This document shows positions 1-5,872 of a stretch of 11,285 bases of DNA, piece by piece. The stretch spans positions 1-11,285 of the forward strand of contig JAUYIV010000406.1 in the NCBI GenBank assembly GCA_030688105.1, given 5' to 3'. Position 1 is the stretch's first letter. Each line of letters begins with the position of its first letter. Position numbers and translations under genes: made by a program. Source of the DNA: Actinomycetota bacterium. Lineage in GTDB: Bacteria > Actinomycetota > Acidimicrobiia > Spongiisociales > UBA11373. Under the pieces are notes generated by a model. That model searched no databases. It saw only the letters and a list, made by a program, of their open reading frames with translations, and was not told the origin of the DNA.

Positions 1-1
1 C

Positions 2-43
2 CTGGGGATCACCCGGCGGCGCACCGCGGCGTTCAGGCTATGA
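2..43 (+). CDS. 3' end of an upstream gene (partial; mreD by synteny only)
   Basis: An open frame enters from the left edge and ends at TGA 41-43. It gives a 13-residue tail, LGITRRRTAAFRL. The TGA overlaps the ATG of the PBP2 gene in an ATGA arrangement, the same junction as between PBP2 and rodA, so this is likely the end of a translationally coupled upstream gene. In many bacteria mreD lies directly before the PBP2 gene, so mreD is the natural guess, but the tail is too short to recognise. The frame could also be open by chance. Confidence 0.4.
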   Translation: MGITRRRTAAFRL

Positions 44-2004
44 GACCCGGCTGGCGCATCACCGCGGTCGGCCTGGCCCTGGCGGGGCTGTTTGCGACGC
101 TCGTCCTCCGCATGTGGTTCCTGCAGGTGACCGACCTCGAAGGATCGCTCGAGGTGGCCGCCAGCCAGCAGATCCGGGTGGTGACGATCGAGCCGCCGCG
201 CGGCGACATCTTCGACCGGGACGGCAGAGAGGTGATGGCCGGTACGGTGGCCAGCCTGCGGGTCATCGTCGACCGCGCGCTGATCCCGCTGGAGCGCGAA
301 GAGGGCCTGATCCAGAACCTGTCGGCCCTTCTGGGGATGCCGTCGTCGGAGATTCGGGAGGAGTTCGAGAAGCGCGGATCGGGCTCCCGGTTCCCGCTGG
401 GTGACGAGATCAGCCAGTCGATGGGCCTGTTCGTGCTGGAGAACGGTGAGCGGTTCCCCGGCGTCACGGTGGAGGCTCTCCCGGTGCGGGTCTATCCGCT
501 CGGCGAGACGGCCGCGCACGTCATCGGGTATATCGGTGCACCCGGCGAGGAGGACCTCACCCGGCAAGGTGTCGACCCCAACGACCGTGTGGGCAGGTTC
601 GGCGTCGAGCGGTCATACGACCGGCTGCTCCGCGGGACCCCGGGAAGGATCGTCTACCGGGTCAATGCCCGGGGCGAGATCCTCGGGGTGCTGGAAGAGA
701 CCCTCGCTCGCCCCGGGGGGAGCGTGGTGACCACCATCGACCTGGACGTGCAACGATTCGTCGAGGACACCCTGATGAAGGCGATGGCGCTGGCCGCGGT
801 GTCCGGCGAGGAGGAGGTCAAGCGCGCCGCCGCCGTCGTGATCGACCCGCGCGACGGATCGATCATCGCAATCGCGTCGGTGCCCGCCTTCGACCCGTCG
901 GTCTTCGCCGACGGTCGCATCACCCCGGAGGAGTGGGAAACGCTCCGCAACAACGAGGTATTGAACAACTTCGCCATTCAAGGTCAGTACCCGCCGGGGT
1001 CCGCCTTCAAGGCGATCGTCTACGCGCTGGCCCTCGAGCAGCAGATCTCTCCGGTCGTCGAAGAGGAGTACCGCGACATCGTCGACCAGGAAGCCGACCC
1101 GTACGCGTTCTTCAGTGATGGTGAGCTGCTGTTCACCAATACCCCGCCGCTGCGCGACTGGAAGGATGGCGGCCACGGCTTCGTCGACCTGTCCAGTTCA
1201 TTGATCGAGTCGGTCAACACCTATTACTGGTCGATCGCCCTGGCCATCTGGCAGCAGCGTGACATCCGTTGGTCGGAGAACCTGCTTCAGGACTGGGCGA
1301 CTCGTCTCGGGTTCGGATCACCCACCGGCATCGACCTGCCGTTCGAGCAGGCCGGGCTCGTACCCGACCGCGAATGGTTCTCATCCCACCAGCAAGCCGG
1401 GTCGCCCCTCGTCCGGGAGGAGGGCGGGTGGAGCGGCGGTGACCTCATGAACATCGCCACGGGGCAGGGTGCCCTCACCGTGACTCCGCTTCAGATGGCC
1501 GTCGCCTATTCGGCACTCCTCAATGGAGGGACGGTGTGGGAGCCGAGGGTGGTGTCGTCGGTGGTGGATTCGGACAACAAGGTCATCTTCACGAACCTCC
1601 CGAGCGCGGCTCGCAAGGTCGACCTCAAGCCTGAGACCGTGGAGGCCCTCAAGCGGGACCTGAATGCCGTCGTGACCGCGCGGAACGGGACCGGTCGCCG
1701 TGCCTTCGAAGGGTTCTGCGCCGATGCGGTTCCGGACAGCGACTGCCCCGCGCTTCACGAGGTCGGAGGCAAGACCGGGACCGCCGAGATCCTTCGGGCG
1801 ACGATCGAGGGCACGGAAGACGTCGACACCGCCTGGTTCGTCGGTGGGGCGCCGCTGGGCGACCCGCAGTTCGTGGTCGCGGTGGTGGTGGAAAGGGGCG
1901 GGTCGGGGGGCCAGGTGGCGGCACCGGCGGTGCGCCGAATCCTCCAGTTCCTCCTCGGCGAGGAGCCGGATCCCCTCCGGGCCGGGGACGACACCGAGCG
2001 ATGA
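40..2004 (+). CDS. mrdA: Penicillin-binding protein 2, class B elongasome transpeptidase
   Basis: This is a 654-residue class B PBP, the D,D-transpeptidase that cross-links peptidoglycan during cell elongation together with the glycosyltransferase RodA. There is a short cytoplasmic start, one membrane anchor (about residues 8-24) followed by RMWFLQV, then the PBP dimerisation/pedestal domain with RGDIFDRDG (54-62) and a GRFGVERSYDRLLRG block (about 185-199). The transpeptidase domain follows (about 240-640). All three active-site motifs are present: SAFK at 321-324 with catalytic S321, SVN at 391-393 and KTGT at 578-581. The first motif has Ala where STFK is common. Length is normal for the family. 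The ATG at 40 overlaps the preceding stop, and the TGA at 2002 overlaps the rodA start, so expression is probably by translational coupling in an operon. Identification as the PBP2 partner of RodA, rather than the FtsI type, rests on the adjacent rodA. Confidence 0.93.
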   Translation: MRPGWRITAVGLALAGLFATLVLRMWFLQVTDLEGSLEVAASQQIRVVTIEPPRGDIFDRDGREVMAGTVASLRVIVDRALIPLEREEGLIQNLSALLGMPSSEIREEFEKRGSGSRFPLGDEISQSMGLFVLENGERFPGVTVEALPVRVYPLGETAAHVIGYIGAPGEEDLTRQGVDPNDRVGRFGVERSYDRLLRGTPGRIVYRVNARGEILGVLEETLARPGGSVVTTIDLDVQRFVEDTLMKAMALAAVSGEEEVKRAAAVVIDPRDGSIIAIASVPAFDPSVFADGRITPEEWETLRNNEVLNNFAIQGQYPPGSAFKAIVYALALEQQISPVVEEEYRDIVDQEADPYAFFSDGELLFTNTPPLRDWKDGGHGFVDLSSSLIESVNTYYWSIALAIWQQRDIRWSENLLQDWATRLGFGSPTGIDLPFEQAGLVPDREWFSSHQQAGSPLVREEGGWSGGDLMNIATGQGALTVTPLQMAVAYSALLNGGTVWEPRVVSSVVDSDNKVIFTNLPSAARKVDLKPETVEALKRDLNAVVTARNGTGRRAFEGFCADAVPDSDCPALHEVGGKTGTAEILRATIEGTEDVDTAWFVGGAPLGDPQFVVAVVVERGGSGGQVAAPAVRRILQFLLGEEPDPLRAGDDTER

Positions 2005-2462
2005 GCTCGCTCACCGCGGTAGATCTCCGCCCTCGTCCCGCTCGGACGAAGCCCGACTTCGTTCTGATCGGCATCACCGCCGCCTTGAGCGCACTCGGGC
2101 TCATCATGATCCTGAGCACATCCGCTCCGCGGCTCGAGGCCGAGGGCCTGGGGCGGAGCTCGCAGATGGTCCGCCAGGCTCTGTTCGTCGGACTCGGGGC
2201 GATGATCCTGGTGGGGACGTCGATCATCTCCGACCGATATTGGAAGCTGCTGGCGCCTTTCCTGTATGTCGGCACGCTCGTCTTGCTGCTCGCGGTGCTC
2301 AGCCCCTTCGGGGCACTCCGCCAGGGGGCGCAGCGGTGGATCTCGCTGGGGCTCTTCGACCTCCAGCCATCCGAGGTGGCGAAAGTGGCCGTGGTCCTGG
2401 CCCTCGCCCTCATGCTGGCCCCGGTGGAAGAGTGGCGGATGAGATGGCTTCGACTCCTGTAG
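2001..2462 (+). CDS. rodA: RodA (SEDS glycosyltransferase), N-terminal part, ended by an in-frame TAG
   Basis: RodA polymerises lipid II into glycan strands in the membrane and pairs with PBP2. This frame encodes the first 153 residues: a polar start, then hydrophobic segments near 19-40, 58-76, 82-102 and 126-141, with the SEDS signatures GAQRW (109-113) and QPSE (122-125). The ATG at 2001 overlaps the mrdA stop (ATGA), so the start is well placed. The frame ends at TAG 2460-2462, after about four membrane segments. The same frame then continues without another stop to 3146 and encodes the rest of RodA. Without the TAG the protein would be about 381 residues, the usual RodA size. The fragment lacks the large extracellular loop carrying the catalytic aspartate, so it could not be active alone. 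A sequencing or assembly error, a nonsense mutation, or leaky readthrough are all possible. Confidence 0.88.
   Translation: MSSLTAVDLRPRPARTKPDFVLIGITAALSALGLIMILSTSAPRLEAEGLGRSSQMVRQALFVGLGAMILVGTSIISDRYWKLLAPFLYVGTLVLLLAVLSPFGALRQGAQRWISLGLFDLQPSEVAKVAVVLALALMLAPVEEWRMRWLRLL
2460..2462 (+). other. In-frame amber codon interrupting rodA
   Basis: TAG lies in the rodA frame between codons for RLL and VGALVGVPAVLIF, where the next membrane segment begins. Anchoring on the downstream QPDLGT motif, the position aligns with a hydrophobic residue (Ile in E. coli RodA). A Leu TTG codon changed at its second base is therefore a plausible original. TAG is the normal stop of tdk, rpmA and the receiver gene here, and those proteins end at their expected lengths, so this is not a reassigned codon. 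Confidence 0.9.
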
Positions 2463-2474
2463 GTTGGTGCTCTC

Positions 2475-3146
2475 GTGGGCGTCCCGGCGGTCCTCATCTT
2501 CATGCAGCCAGACCTCGGGACGATGCTCGTGTTCGGTTTCGTGACCTTCGTCATGCTCTTCGTCGCCGGCACGACCGTCAGGCAGTTGGTGATGATCATC
2601 GTGTTGGGAATCGTCCTCCTGCTGGTGGCGGTCGAGCTCGATCTGCTTCGCGGCTATCAGCTGGAGCGTCTCCAGGGGTTCTTCAGTCCGGGTGAACAGA
2701 CACTCGAGGTCAACTACAACCAGAACCAGAGCCAGATCGCCATCGGAAGCGGCGGGATGTTCGGCCAGGGCTTGTTCGAGGGCACGCAGACCAACCTGGC
2801 CTTCGTGCCCTCACAGACCACGGACTTCATCTTCACCGCGGTGGCGGAGCAGCTTGGCTTCGTCGGCGGGACGCTGGTGATCGGCCTCTACGCGGCTCTG
2901 ATCTGGCGGATGCTGATGATCGCCGCAGCCGCACGTGACCGATTCGGCGAGCTTGCCGCCACCGGCATCGCCGCAATGTTCGGCTTCCATGTGTTCGTCA
3001 ACGTCGGGATGGCCGTCGGTCTGCTGCCGGTCACCGGCCTCCCGTTGCCCTTCCTGTCGTTCGGCGGCTCGTTCTACATCGCGATGGCGATGAGTGTGGG
3101 GATCGTCAACTCGATCTGGATGACGCGGAGCCCGGTTCCCCGGTGA
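2475..3146 (+). CDS. rodA: RodA (SEDS glycosyltransferase), C-terminal part, same frame as the N-terminal part
   Basis: This is the remainder of the RodA frame after the TAG at 2460. The first possible in-frame start is GTG 2475, giving 223 residues, but only a weak AGG (2461-2463) precedes it, so independent initiation is doubtful. The part holds the main SEDS landmarks: QPDLGT (11-16), a GYQLERL segment leading into the large extracellular loop, NQSQIAIGSGG, and TDFIF with D117 of this fragment (codon 275 of the full frame), which corresponds to the catalytic Asp262 of E. coli RodA. Near the C-terminus it has VNVGMAVGLLPVTGLPLPF followed by LSFGGS. About six membrane segments are visible. 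All catalytic landmarks and the reading frame are intact, which argues that the TAG is recent or an artefact rather than part of an old decayed gene. The gene ends 37 bases before tdk. Confidence 0.85.
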   Translation: MGVPAVLIFMQPDLGTMLVFGFVTFVMLFVAGTTVRQLVMIIVLGIVLLLVAVELDLLRGYQLERLQGFFSPGEQTLEVNYNQNQSQIAIGSGGMFGQGLFEGTQTNLAFVPSQTTDFIFTAVAEQLGFVGGTLVIGLYAALIWRMLMIAAAARDRFGELAATGIAAMFGFHVFVNVGMAVGLLPVTGLPLPFLSFGGSFYIAMAMSVGIVNSIWMTRSPVPR

Positions 3147-3166
3147 GCCGAGACGGTTCGGTGCCC

Positions 3167-3175
3167 TGTTAGGTT
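3167..3175 (+). promoter_or_regulatory. Possible extended -10 promoter of tdk, leaderless
   Basis: TG-T-TAGGTT fits an extended -10 (TGnTANNNT). It ends 8 bases before the tdk ATG, so a transcript starting 6-7 bases downstream would begin almost at the ATG. No recognisable -35 is seen at 16-18 bases spacing. The lack of a good Shine-Dalgarno before tdk fits a leaderless mRNA. This is a short motif match only. Confidence 0.35.
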
Positions 3176-3183
3176 CCACTCGT

Positions 3184-3771
3184 ATGGACCGAAGGGACGA
3201 TCAGGGCTGGGTCGAGGTCATCTGCGGGCCGATGTTCTCAGGCAAGAGCGAGGAACTGATTCGTCGCATCACCCGCTACCACATCGCCCGGGTCCCTACC
3301 CAGACCTTCAAGCCACTGATCGATGATCGGTACTCCGACGACCATGTGGTGTCCCACTCGTCCTTGACCACCGCCGCCGAGCCGGTCGGCGACAGCGGCG
3401 AGCTGCTTCGCCGGGTGCGGGGCCAAACCGTGGTGGTGGGAATCGATGAAGGCCAATTCTTCGATCAGGGGCTGGTAGCGGTGGTCGAGCAGCTGGCCGC
3501 GTCGGGCAAGAAGGTCATCGTCGCCGGCCTCGATCTCGACTATCTGGGGCGGTCCTTCGAGCCGATTCCCTCACTCATGACCAGGGCGGAGTACGTGACC
3601 AAGAGCCTGGCGGTCTGCCATCGCTGTGGGGGCGCCGGAATGTTCACCCAGAGAGTCATCGCCTCCGACGAGCTCGTCGTGCTCGGTGCCGAGGGCGCGT
3701 ACGAGGCACGGTGCCGCCGGTGCTACGACCCGACGGAGGGGCAGCAGGAGACATTCGGGCTGGCGCGGTAG
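3184..3771 (+). CDS. tdk: Thymidine kinase (type II, TK1-like)
   Basis: Thymidine kinase phosphorylates thymidine to dTMP with ATP in the cytosolic pyrimidine salvage pathway. The 195-residue protein has the family length. The P-loop GPMFSGKS is at residues 15-22. DEGQFFD at 88-94 contains the presumed catalytic base E89. The lasso/zinc region has cysteine pairs C145/C148 (CHRC) and C177/C180 (CRRC), the four structural zinc ligands of the type II family. LDLDYLGRSFEP near 116-127 and the YVTKS segment (137-141) are also typical. The ATG at 3184 is 37 bases past the rodA stop, has no strong Shine-Dalgarno, and sits 8 bases after a -10-like TAGGTT, so it may be transcribed separately and translated from a leaderless mRNA. 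The following gap begins with heptamer repeats. All visible key residues are intact. Confidence 0.96.
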   Translation: MDRRDDQGWVEVICGPMFSGKSEELIRRITRYHIARVPTQTFKPLIDDRYSDDHVVSHSSLTTAAEPVGDSGELLRRVRGQTVVVGIDEGQFFDQGLVAVVEQLAASGKKVIVAGLDLDYLGRSFEPIPSLMTRAEYVTKSLAVCHRCGGAGMFTQRVIASDELVVLGAEGAYEARCRRCYDPTEGQQETFGLAR

Positions 3772-3775
3772 GACG

Positions 3776-3810
3776 CCAACCGCCCACCGCTGACCGCCTA
3801 CCGCCAGACG
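3776..3810 (+). repeat. Heptamer array after tdk, degenerate CCNACCG units
   Basis: Starting 5 bases after the tdk stop, five consecutive 7-base units follow the pattern CCNACCG: ccaaccg, cccaccg, ctgaccg, cctaccg and then ccagacg. The last two or three bases are the most conserved. The period is exactly seven. No coding or RNA-gene signal explains it. Confidence 0.65.
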
Positions 3811-3834
3811 CGTGCGAGGTGGATCGGGGTTCTT

Positions 3835-3869
3835 GCTGGTGGCTGGTGGCTGGTGGGTGGCAGGTGCCT
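3835..3869 (+). repeat. Heptamer array, GCTGGTG x3 with decayed copies
   Basis: GCTGGTG occurs three times without interruption (3835-3855). Two related G/T-rich units, ggtggca and ggtgcct, follow in the same 7-base phase. This array is offset by 3 bases from the phase of the array at 3776, so the two are independent. Confidence 0.75.
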
Positions 3870-3894
3870 GATCCCCGGGCGCCCTTCGAGGCCG

Positions 3895-3903
3895 TGGTAG
3901 TCT
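3895..3903 (+). promoter_or_regulatory. Possible extended -10 promoter of rne
   Basis: TG-G-TAGTCT fits TGnTANNNT and resembles the element before tdk (both TAGNNT). Transcription would start near 3910-3912, exactly where a GC-rich stem begins, giving a leader of about 195 bases. No convincing -35 is visible. This is motif-based only. Confidence 0.35.
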
Positions 3904-3911
3904 CGCTCATT

Positions 3912-3942
3912 GCGGGCGCGGTCCGCTGGTGGAACCGCCCGC
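3912..3942 (+). other. Hairpin at the presumed 5' end of the rne leader
   Basis: The 5' arm GCGGGC and the 3' arm GCCCGC can pair, and inside them GGTCC can pair with GGAACC with a small bulge, leaving a loop of about six bases. It starts within two bases of the transcription start predicted from the TAGTCT element. It has no T-tract, so it is unlikely to be a tdk terminator. Confidence 0.45.
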
Positions 3943-4000
3943 CCGCTCCGTCGAGACCGGAGTTGTTCGAATGTTCACGCCCGTCTCCGTCGATCGCACC

Positions 4001-4021
4001 GACCGACCTCCTTCGTCGGTC
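4001..4021 (+). promoter_or_regulatory. rne leader hairpin whose loop is complementary to the rne Shine-Dalgarno
   Basis: GACCGAC (4001-4007) and GTCGGTC (4015-4021) form a perfect 7-bp stem with loop CTCCTTC (4008-4014). All seven loop bases can pair with GAAGGGG (4093-4099), the rne Shine-Dalgarno, with one G-T wobble. A loop-to-ribosome-site pseudoknot is therefore possible. The hairpin is seen in the sequence; the regulatory role is inferred. Confidence 0.45.
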
Positions 4022-4071
4022 CTTCCGCGAGCGGGCACTGGTTCGCCGGTCCGACGGCCCGTTTCAACCAC

Positions 4072-4091
4072 ATGCCCGCCGTGGCGGGCGT
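4072..4091 (+). other. Hairpin directly before the rne ribosome binding site
   Basis: ATGCCCGC (4072-4079) pairs with GCGGGCGT (4084-4091), 8 bp including one wobble, around loop CGTG. It ends 1 base before the Shine-Dalgarno GAAGGGG (4093-4099), which itself sits 7 bases before the ATG at 4107. Such a position can affect ribosome access, but no function is shown by sequence alone. Confidence 0.5.
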
Positions 4092-4106
4092 CGAAGGGGT
4101 CTTTTC

Positions 4107-5630
4107 ATGGGCTTGTTCAAGAAGAAGCGCGTCGAGGTCATTCGGCGCGGCGTCGGCGACACCGCAGTCGAGGAGAAGAAGACACGACGAATCGGCGGTA
4201 GCACCGTCGAGATCACCCGGGTGCGCGAGGCTGCGCCCGAGGCGCCCGCAAAGCGGGGGCGTAAGCCGCGTGAGGAACGTCGTCCCCCGCGGCCGTCGCG
4301 TAAATCCCGCCGCGATGAGCCCGAGTTCATCGCGCCTGCCCCTTCCACCGAGCGCAAACAGATGCTGGTGCGGCGAACGCCGCATCAGACGCAGATCGTC
4401 GTCCTCGAAGGCGCCCTCCTGGTGGAGCATTACGTGGCTCGATCGGATCGCCCTTCGCTCACCGACAACATCTACGTCGGCAAGGTCCGCAATGTGCTGC
4501 CCGGGATGGAGGCCGCATTCGTCGACTTCGGTGAGCCGAAGAACGGCGTTCTCTACGCGGGCGACCTGAAGGCAGGCAACGACGGCCGTCGGCCGCGCAT
4601 CGAGAAGGCCCTGAAGCTGGGGGATGAGGTGCTCGTCCAAGTCGTCAAGGATGCGATGGGGCACAAAGGGGCGAGGCTGACGAACGAAGTGAGCCTCTCC
4701 GGCCGGTTTGTGGTCCTCGATCCGAATGTGACTTCACCCTCGGTGAGCCGCCGCCTGGCGGACCCCGAGCGGGATCGGCTCAAGGAGATTCATCGCCAGC
4801 TCACCGCGGAGATGGACCTGGGCGACTTCGGGATGATCCTGCGCACTGCCGCCGAGGGGGCAACCAAGCCCGAGATCGCGGCCGACATCGAGCGGCTCCT
4901 CGGAGTGTGGGCGGACATCCAGGAGGTGGCTCCCAACGGCGGGGCGCCGCGCCTCGTCTACGAGGAGCCTCCGATGGTGATTCGTGTGATCCGCGAGCAT
5001 TTCACCCAGGAGTTCCGCCGTCTGCTGATCGACGATCCCGCGGTGCACGACCAGGTCGTCGGCTACCTGAAGGAGACCGATCCCGATCTGGTCCCGAAGG
5101 TCTCGCTCTACGACGAGGACACTCCGATCTTCGAGCGGTTTCATGTCGAGGATCAGTTGCGCAAGGCGCTGGATCGCAAGGTGTGGCTGCCCTCGGGAGG
5201 CCACGTCGTGGTCGATCGCACCGAAGCCCTGACCGTGATCGACGTCAACACCGGACGGTTCGTCGGGCACTCGAATCTCGAGGAGACGGTGCTGCAGAAC
5301 AACCTCGAGGCCGCGGAAGAGATCGCCCACCAGCTGCGATTGCGGGACATCGGTGGAATCATCGTGATCGACTTCATCGACATGGAGGTTTCGAAGAACC
5401 GCGACGCCGTGCTTCGTCGGTTGAGAGAGGCGCTCGCCAAGGACAAGACCCGCACCCAGGTCTTCGAGGTCTCCAATCTCGGCCTCGTCGAGATGACCCG
5501 AAAGAACGAATCCGAAGGTTTGCTCGAGTCTTTCTCCCACTTGTGTCCCACCTGCGCCGGCCGGGGCGTGGTCCTGTTCGAAGACGCCGCAACGGCCGGG
5601 GCGGCGATGCCGGCGAAGGACGGGGAGTGA
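4107..5630 (+). CDS. rne: Ribonuclease E/G family endoribonuclease (compact form)
   Basis: This 507-residue protein belongs to the single-strand-specific RNase E/G family, which cuts AU-rich sites in mRNA decay and in rRNA and tRNA maturation. The start is ATG 4107, with GAAGGGG 7 bases upstream; the frame is open further back but without support. An N-terminal stretch of about 80 residues is basic and low in complexity (KKKR, KRGRKPREERR, RKSRRD). The family core starts near KQMLVRRTP, with an S1-like segment DNIYVGKVRNVLPGMEAAF and VDFGEPKNGVLYAGD. The catalytic core has IDVN with D379 and IDFIDM with D422. Their 43-residue spacing equals that of catalytic D303 and D346 in E. coli RNase E. 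CPTC at C480-C483 is the zinc link. The protein stops about 25 residues later, so it lacks the long C-terminal degradosome scaffold of E. coli RNase E. Actinobacterial genomes often place this gene before rplU-rpmA-obg, as here. RNase G is an equally fair name by size. Confidence 0.93.
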   Translation: MGLFKKKRVEVIRRGVGDTAVEEKKTRRIGGSTVEITRVREAAPEAPAKRGRKPREERRPPRPSRKSRRDEPEFIAPAPSTERKQMLVRRTPHQTQIVVLEGALLVEHYVARSDRPSLTDNIYVGKVRNVLPGMEAAFVDFGEPKNGVLYAGDLKAGNDGRRPRIEKALKLGDEVLVQVVKDAMGHKGARLTNEVSLSGRFVVLDPNVTSPSVSRRLADPERDRLKEIHRQLTAEMDLGDFGMILRTAAEGATKPEIAADIERLLGVWADIQEVAPNGGAPRLVYEEPPMVIRVIREHFTQEFRRLLIDDPAVHDQVVGYLKETDPDLVPKVSLYDEDTPIFERFHVEDQLRKALDRKVWLPSGGHVVVDRTEALTVIDVNTGRFVGHSNLEETVLQNNLEAAEEIAHQLRLRDIGGIIVIDFIDMEVSKNRDAVLRRLREALAKDKTRTQVFEVSNLGLVEMTRKNESEGLLESFSHLCPTCAGRGVVLFEDAATAGAAMPAKDGE

Positions 5631-5636
5631 CGGAAG

Positions 5637-5671
5637 CCCGTTCCCCGTTCCCCGTTCCCCGTCACCCGTCA
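5637..5671 (+). repeat. Heptamer array after rne, CCCGTTC x3 then CCCGTCA x2
   Basis: Beginning 6 bases after the rne stop, CCCGTTC occurs three times in tandem and is followed in the same phase by CCCGTCA twice. This looks like one heptamer family in which a variant unit has itself been duplicated. The next unit, ccgcgcg, is decayed. Confidence 0.8.
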
Positions 5672-5709
5672 CCGCGCGAGATACCCGCTGTCTCAGCCGC
5701 CCCCTTCGT

Positions 5710-5728
5710 CACCGCCCTTCGGGCGGTG
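5710..5728 (+). repeat. Perfect 8-bp hairpin, first of an adjacent pair
   Basis: CACCGCCC (5710-5717), loop TTC, GGGCGGTG (5721-5728). It lies 3 bases before a second, longer hairpin. No T-tract follows, so it is not a standard intrinsic terminator. The pair resembles a dispersed palindromic (REP-like) element in form, but copy number cannot be judged from this window. Confidence 0.7.
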
Positions 5729-5731
5729 CCA

Positions 5732-5756
5732 CCTCCCCCGCCGGCGGCGGGGGAGG
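5732..5756 (+). repeat. Perfect 11-bp hairpin, second of an adjacent pair
   Basis: CCTCCCCCGCC (5732-5742), loop GGC, GGCGGGGGAGG (5746-5756). The stem is perfect and very GC-rich. The next bases (ACGCACCC) carry no T-run. A transcript reading from rne into rplU would fold strongly here and could separate the stability of the rne and rplU parts of the mRNA; that role is inferred. Confidence 0.72.
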
Positions 5757-5777
5757 ACGCACCCGAGAAGCAAGCCG

Positions 5778-5819
5778 GAGGGCGGATGGCTGATGGCTGA
5801 TGGCTGAGGGCCGTGGGCC
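5778..5819 (+). repeat. Heptamer array before rplU, GATGGCT x3 with decayed flanks
   Basis: GATGGCT occurs three times in tandem (5785-5805). It is preceded by gagggcg and followed by gagggcc and gtgggcc in the same 7-base phase, six units in all. The junctions create TGA once per unit, which falls in all three frames because seven is one more than a multiple of three. Confidence 0.75.
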
Positions 5820-5838
5820 CACATGACCCCGCTAACAT
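5813..5838 (+). promoter_or_regulatory. Possible rplU promoter region with a 10-bp palindrome
   Basis: TAACAT at 5833-5838 fits TANNNT and would start transcription near 5845, about 28 bases before the rplU ATG. Where the -35 would lie there is instead the perfect palindrome GTGGGCCCAC (5813-5822), which could be an operator or simply the end of the heptamer array. No good -35 is visible. Transcription from rne may also read through. Confidence 0.3.
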
Positions 5839-5872
5839 CGTTCTCGTTCCCGTTTCTGAAGGACCTGTGACC

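Larger units (their letters stand above)
3772..4106 (+). other. 335-base gap between tdk and rne: repeats, promoter and structured rne leader
   Basis: No gene is supported here. The reading frame of rne stays open back into tdk, but that extension has odd composition, no conserved content, and contains the repeats. The first third holds two heptamer arrays. A possible extended -10 (3895-3903) divides it from a roughly 195-base leader with hairpin potential at 3912-3942, 4001-4021 and 4072-4091, the last just before the rne Shine-Dalgarno. A shorter possible hairpin, CTGG-TTCG-CCGG, lies near 4038-4049. Confidence 0.6.

Noticed and set aside
2460..2462. Reassigned TAG codon (alternative genetic code) as the explanation of the rodA stop
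   Set aside because: tdk, rpmA and the receiver gene end at TAG at their expected lengths, so TAG works as a stop here.
1649..2599. 316-codon minus-strand frame opposite mrdA and rodA
   Set aside because: Its product is Arg/Pro/Ser-rich with no domain, and it spans two real genes.
3711..4106. Extension of the rne reading frame upstream to 3711
   Set aside because: It overlaps tdk, runs through heptamer repeats, has no family similarity, and ATG 4107 has a good Shine-Dalgarno.
5710..5756. Intrinsic terminator of rne
   Set aside because: Both stems are strong but are followed by GC-rich sequence with no T-tract.
5813..5872. GTG 5813 as the start of L21
   Set aside because: The 20 extra residues have no L21 similarity and include part of a repeat, whereas ATG 5873 has a Shine-Dalgarno and gives the canonical MYAII start.
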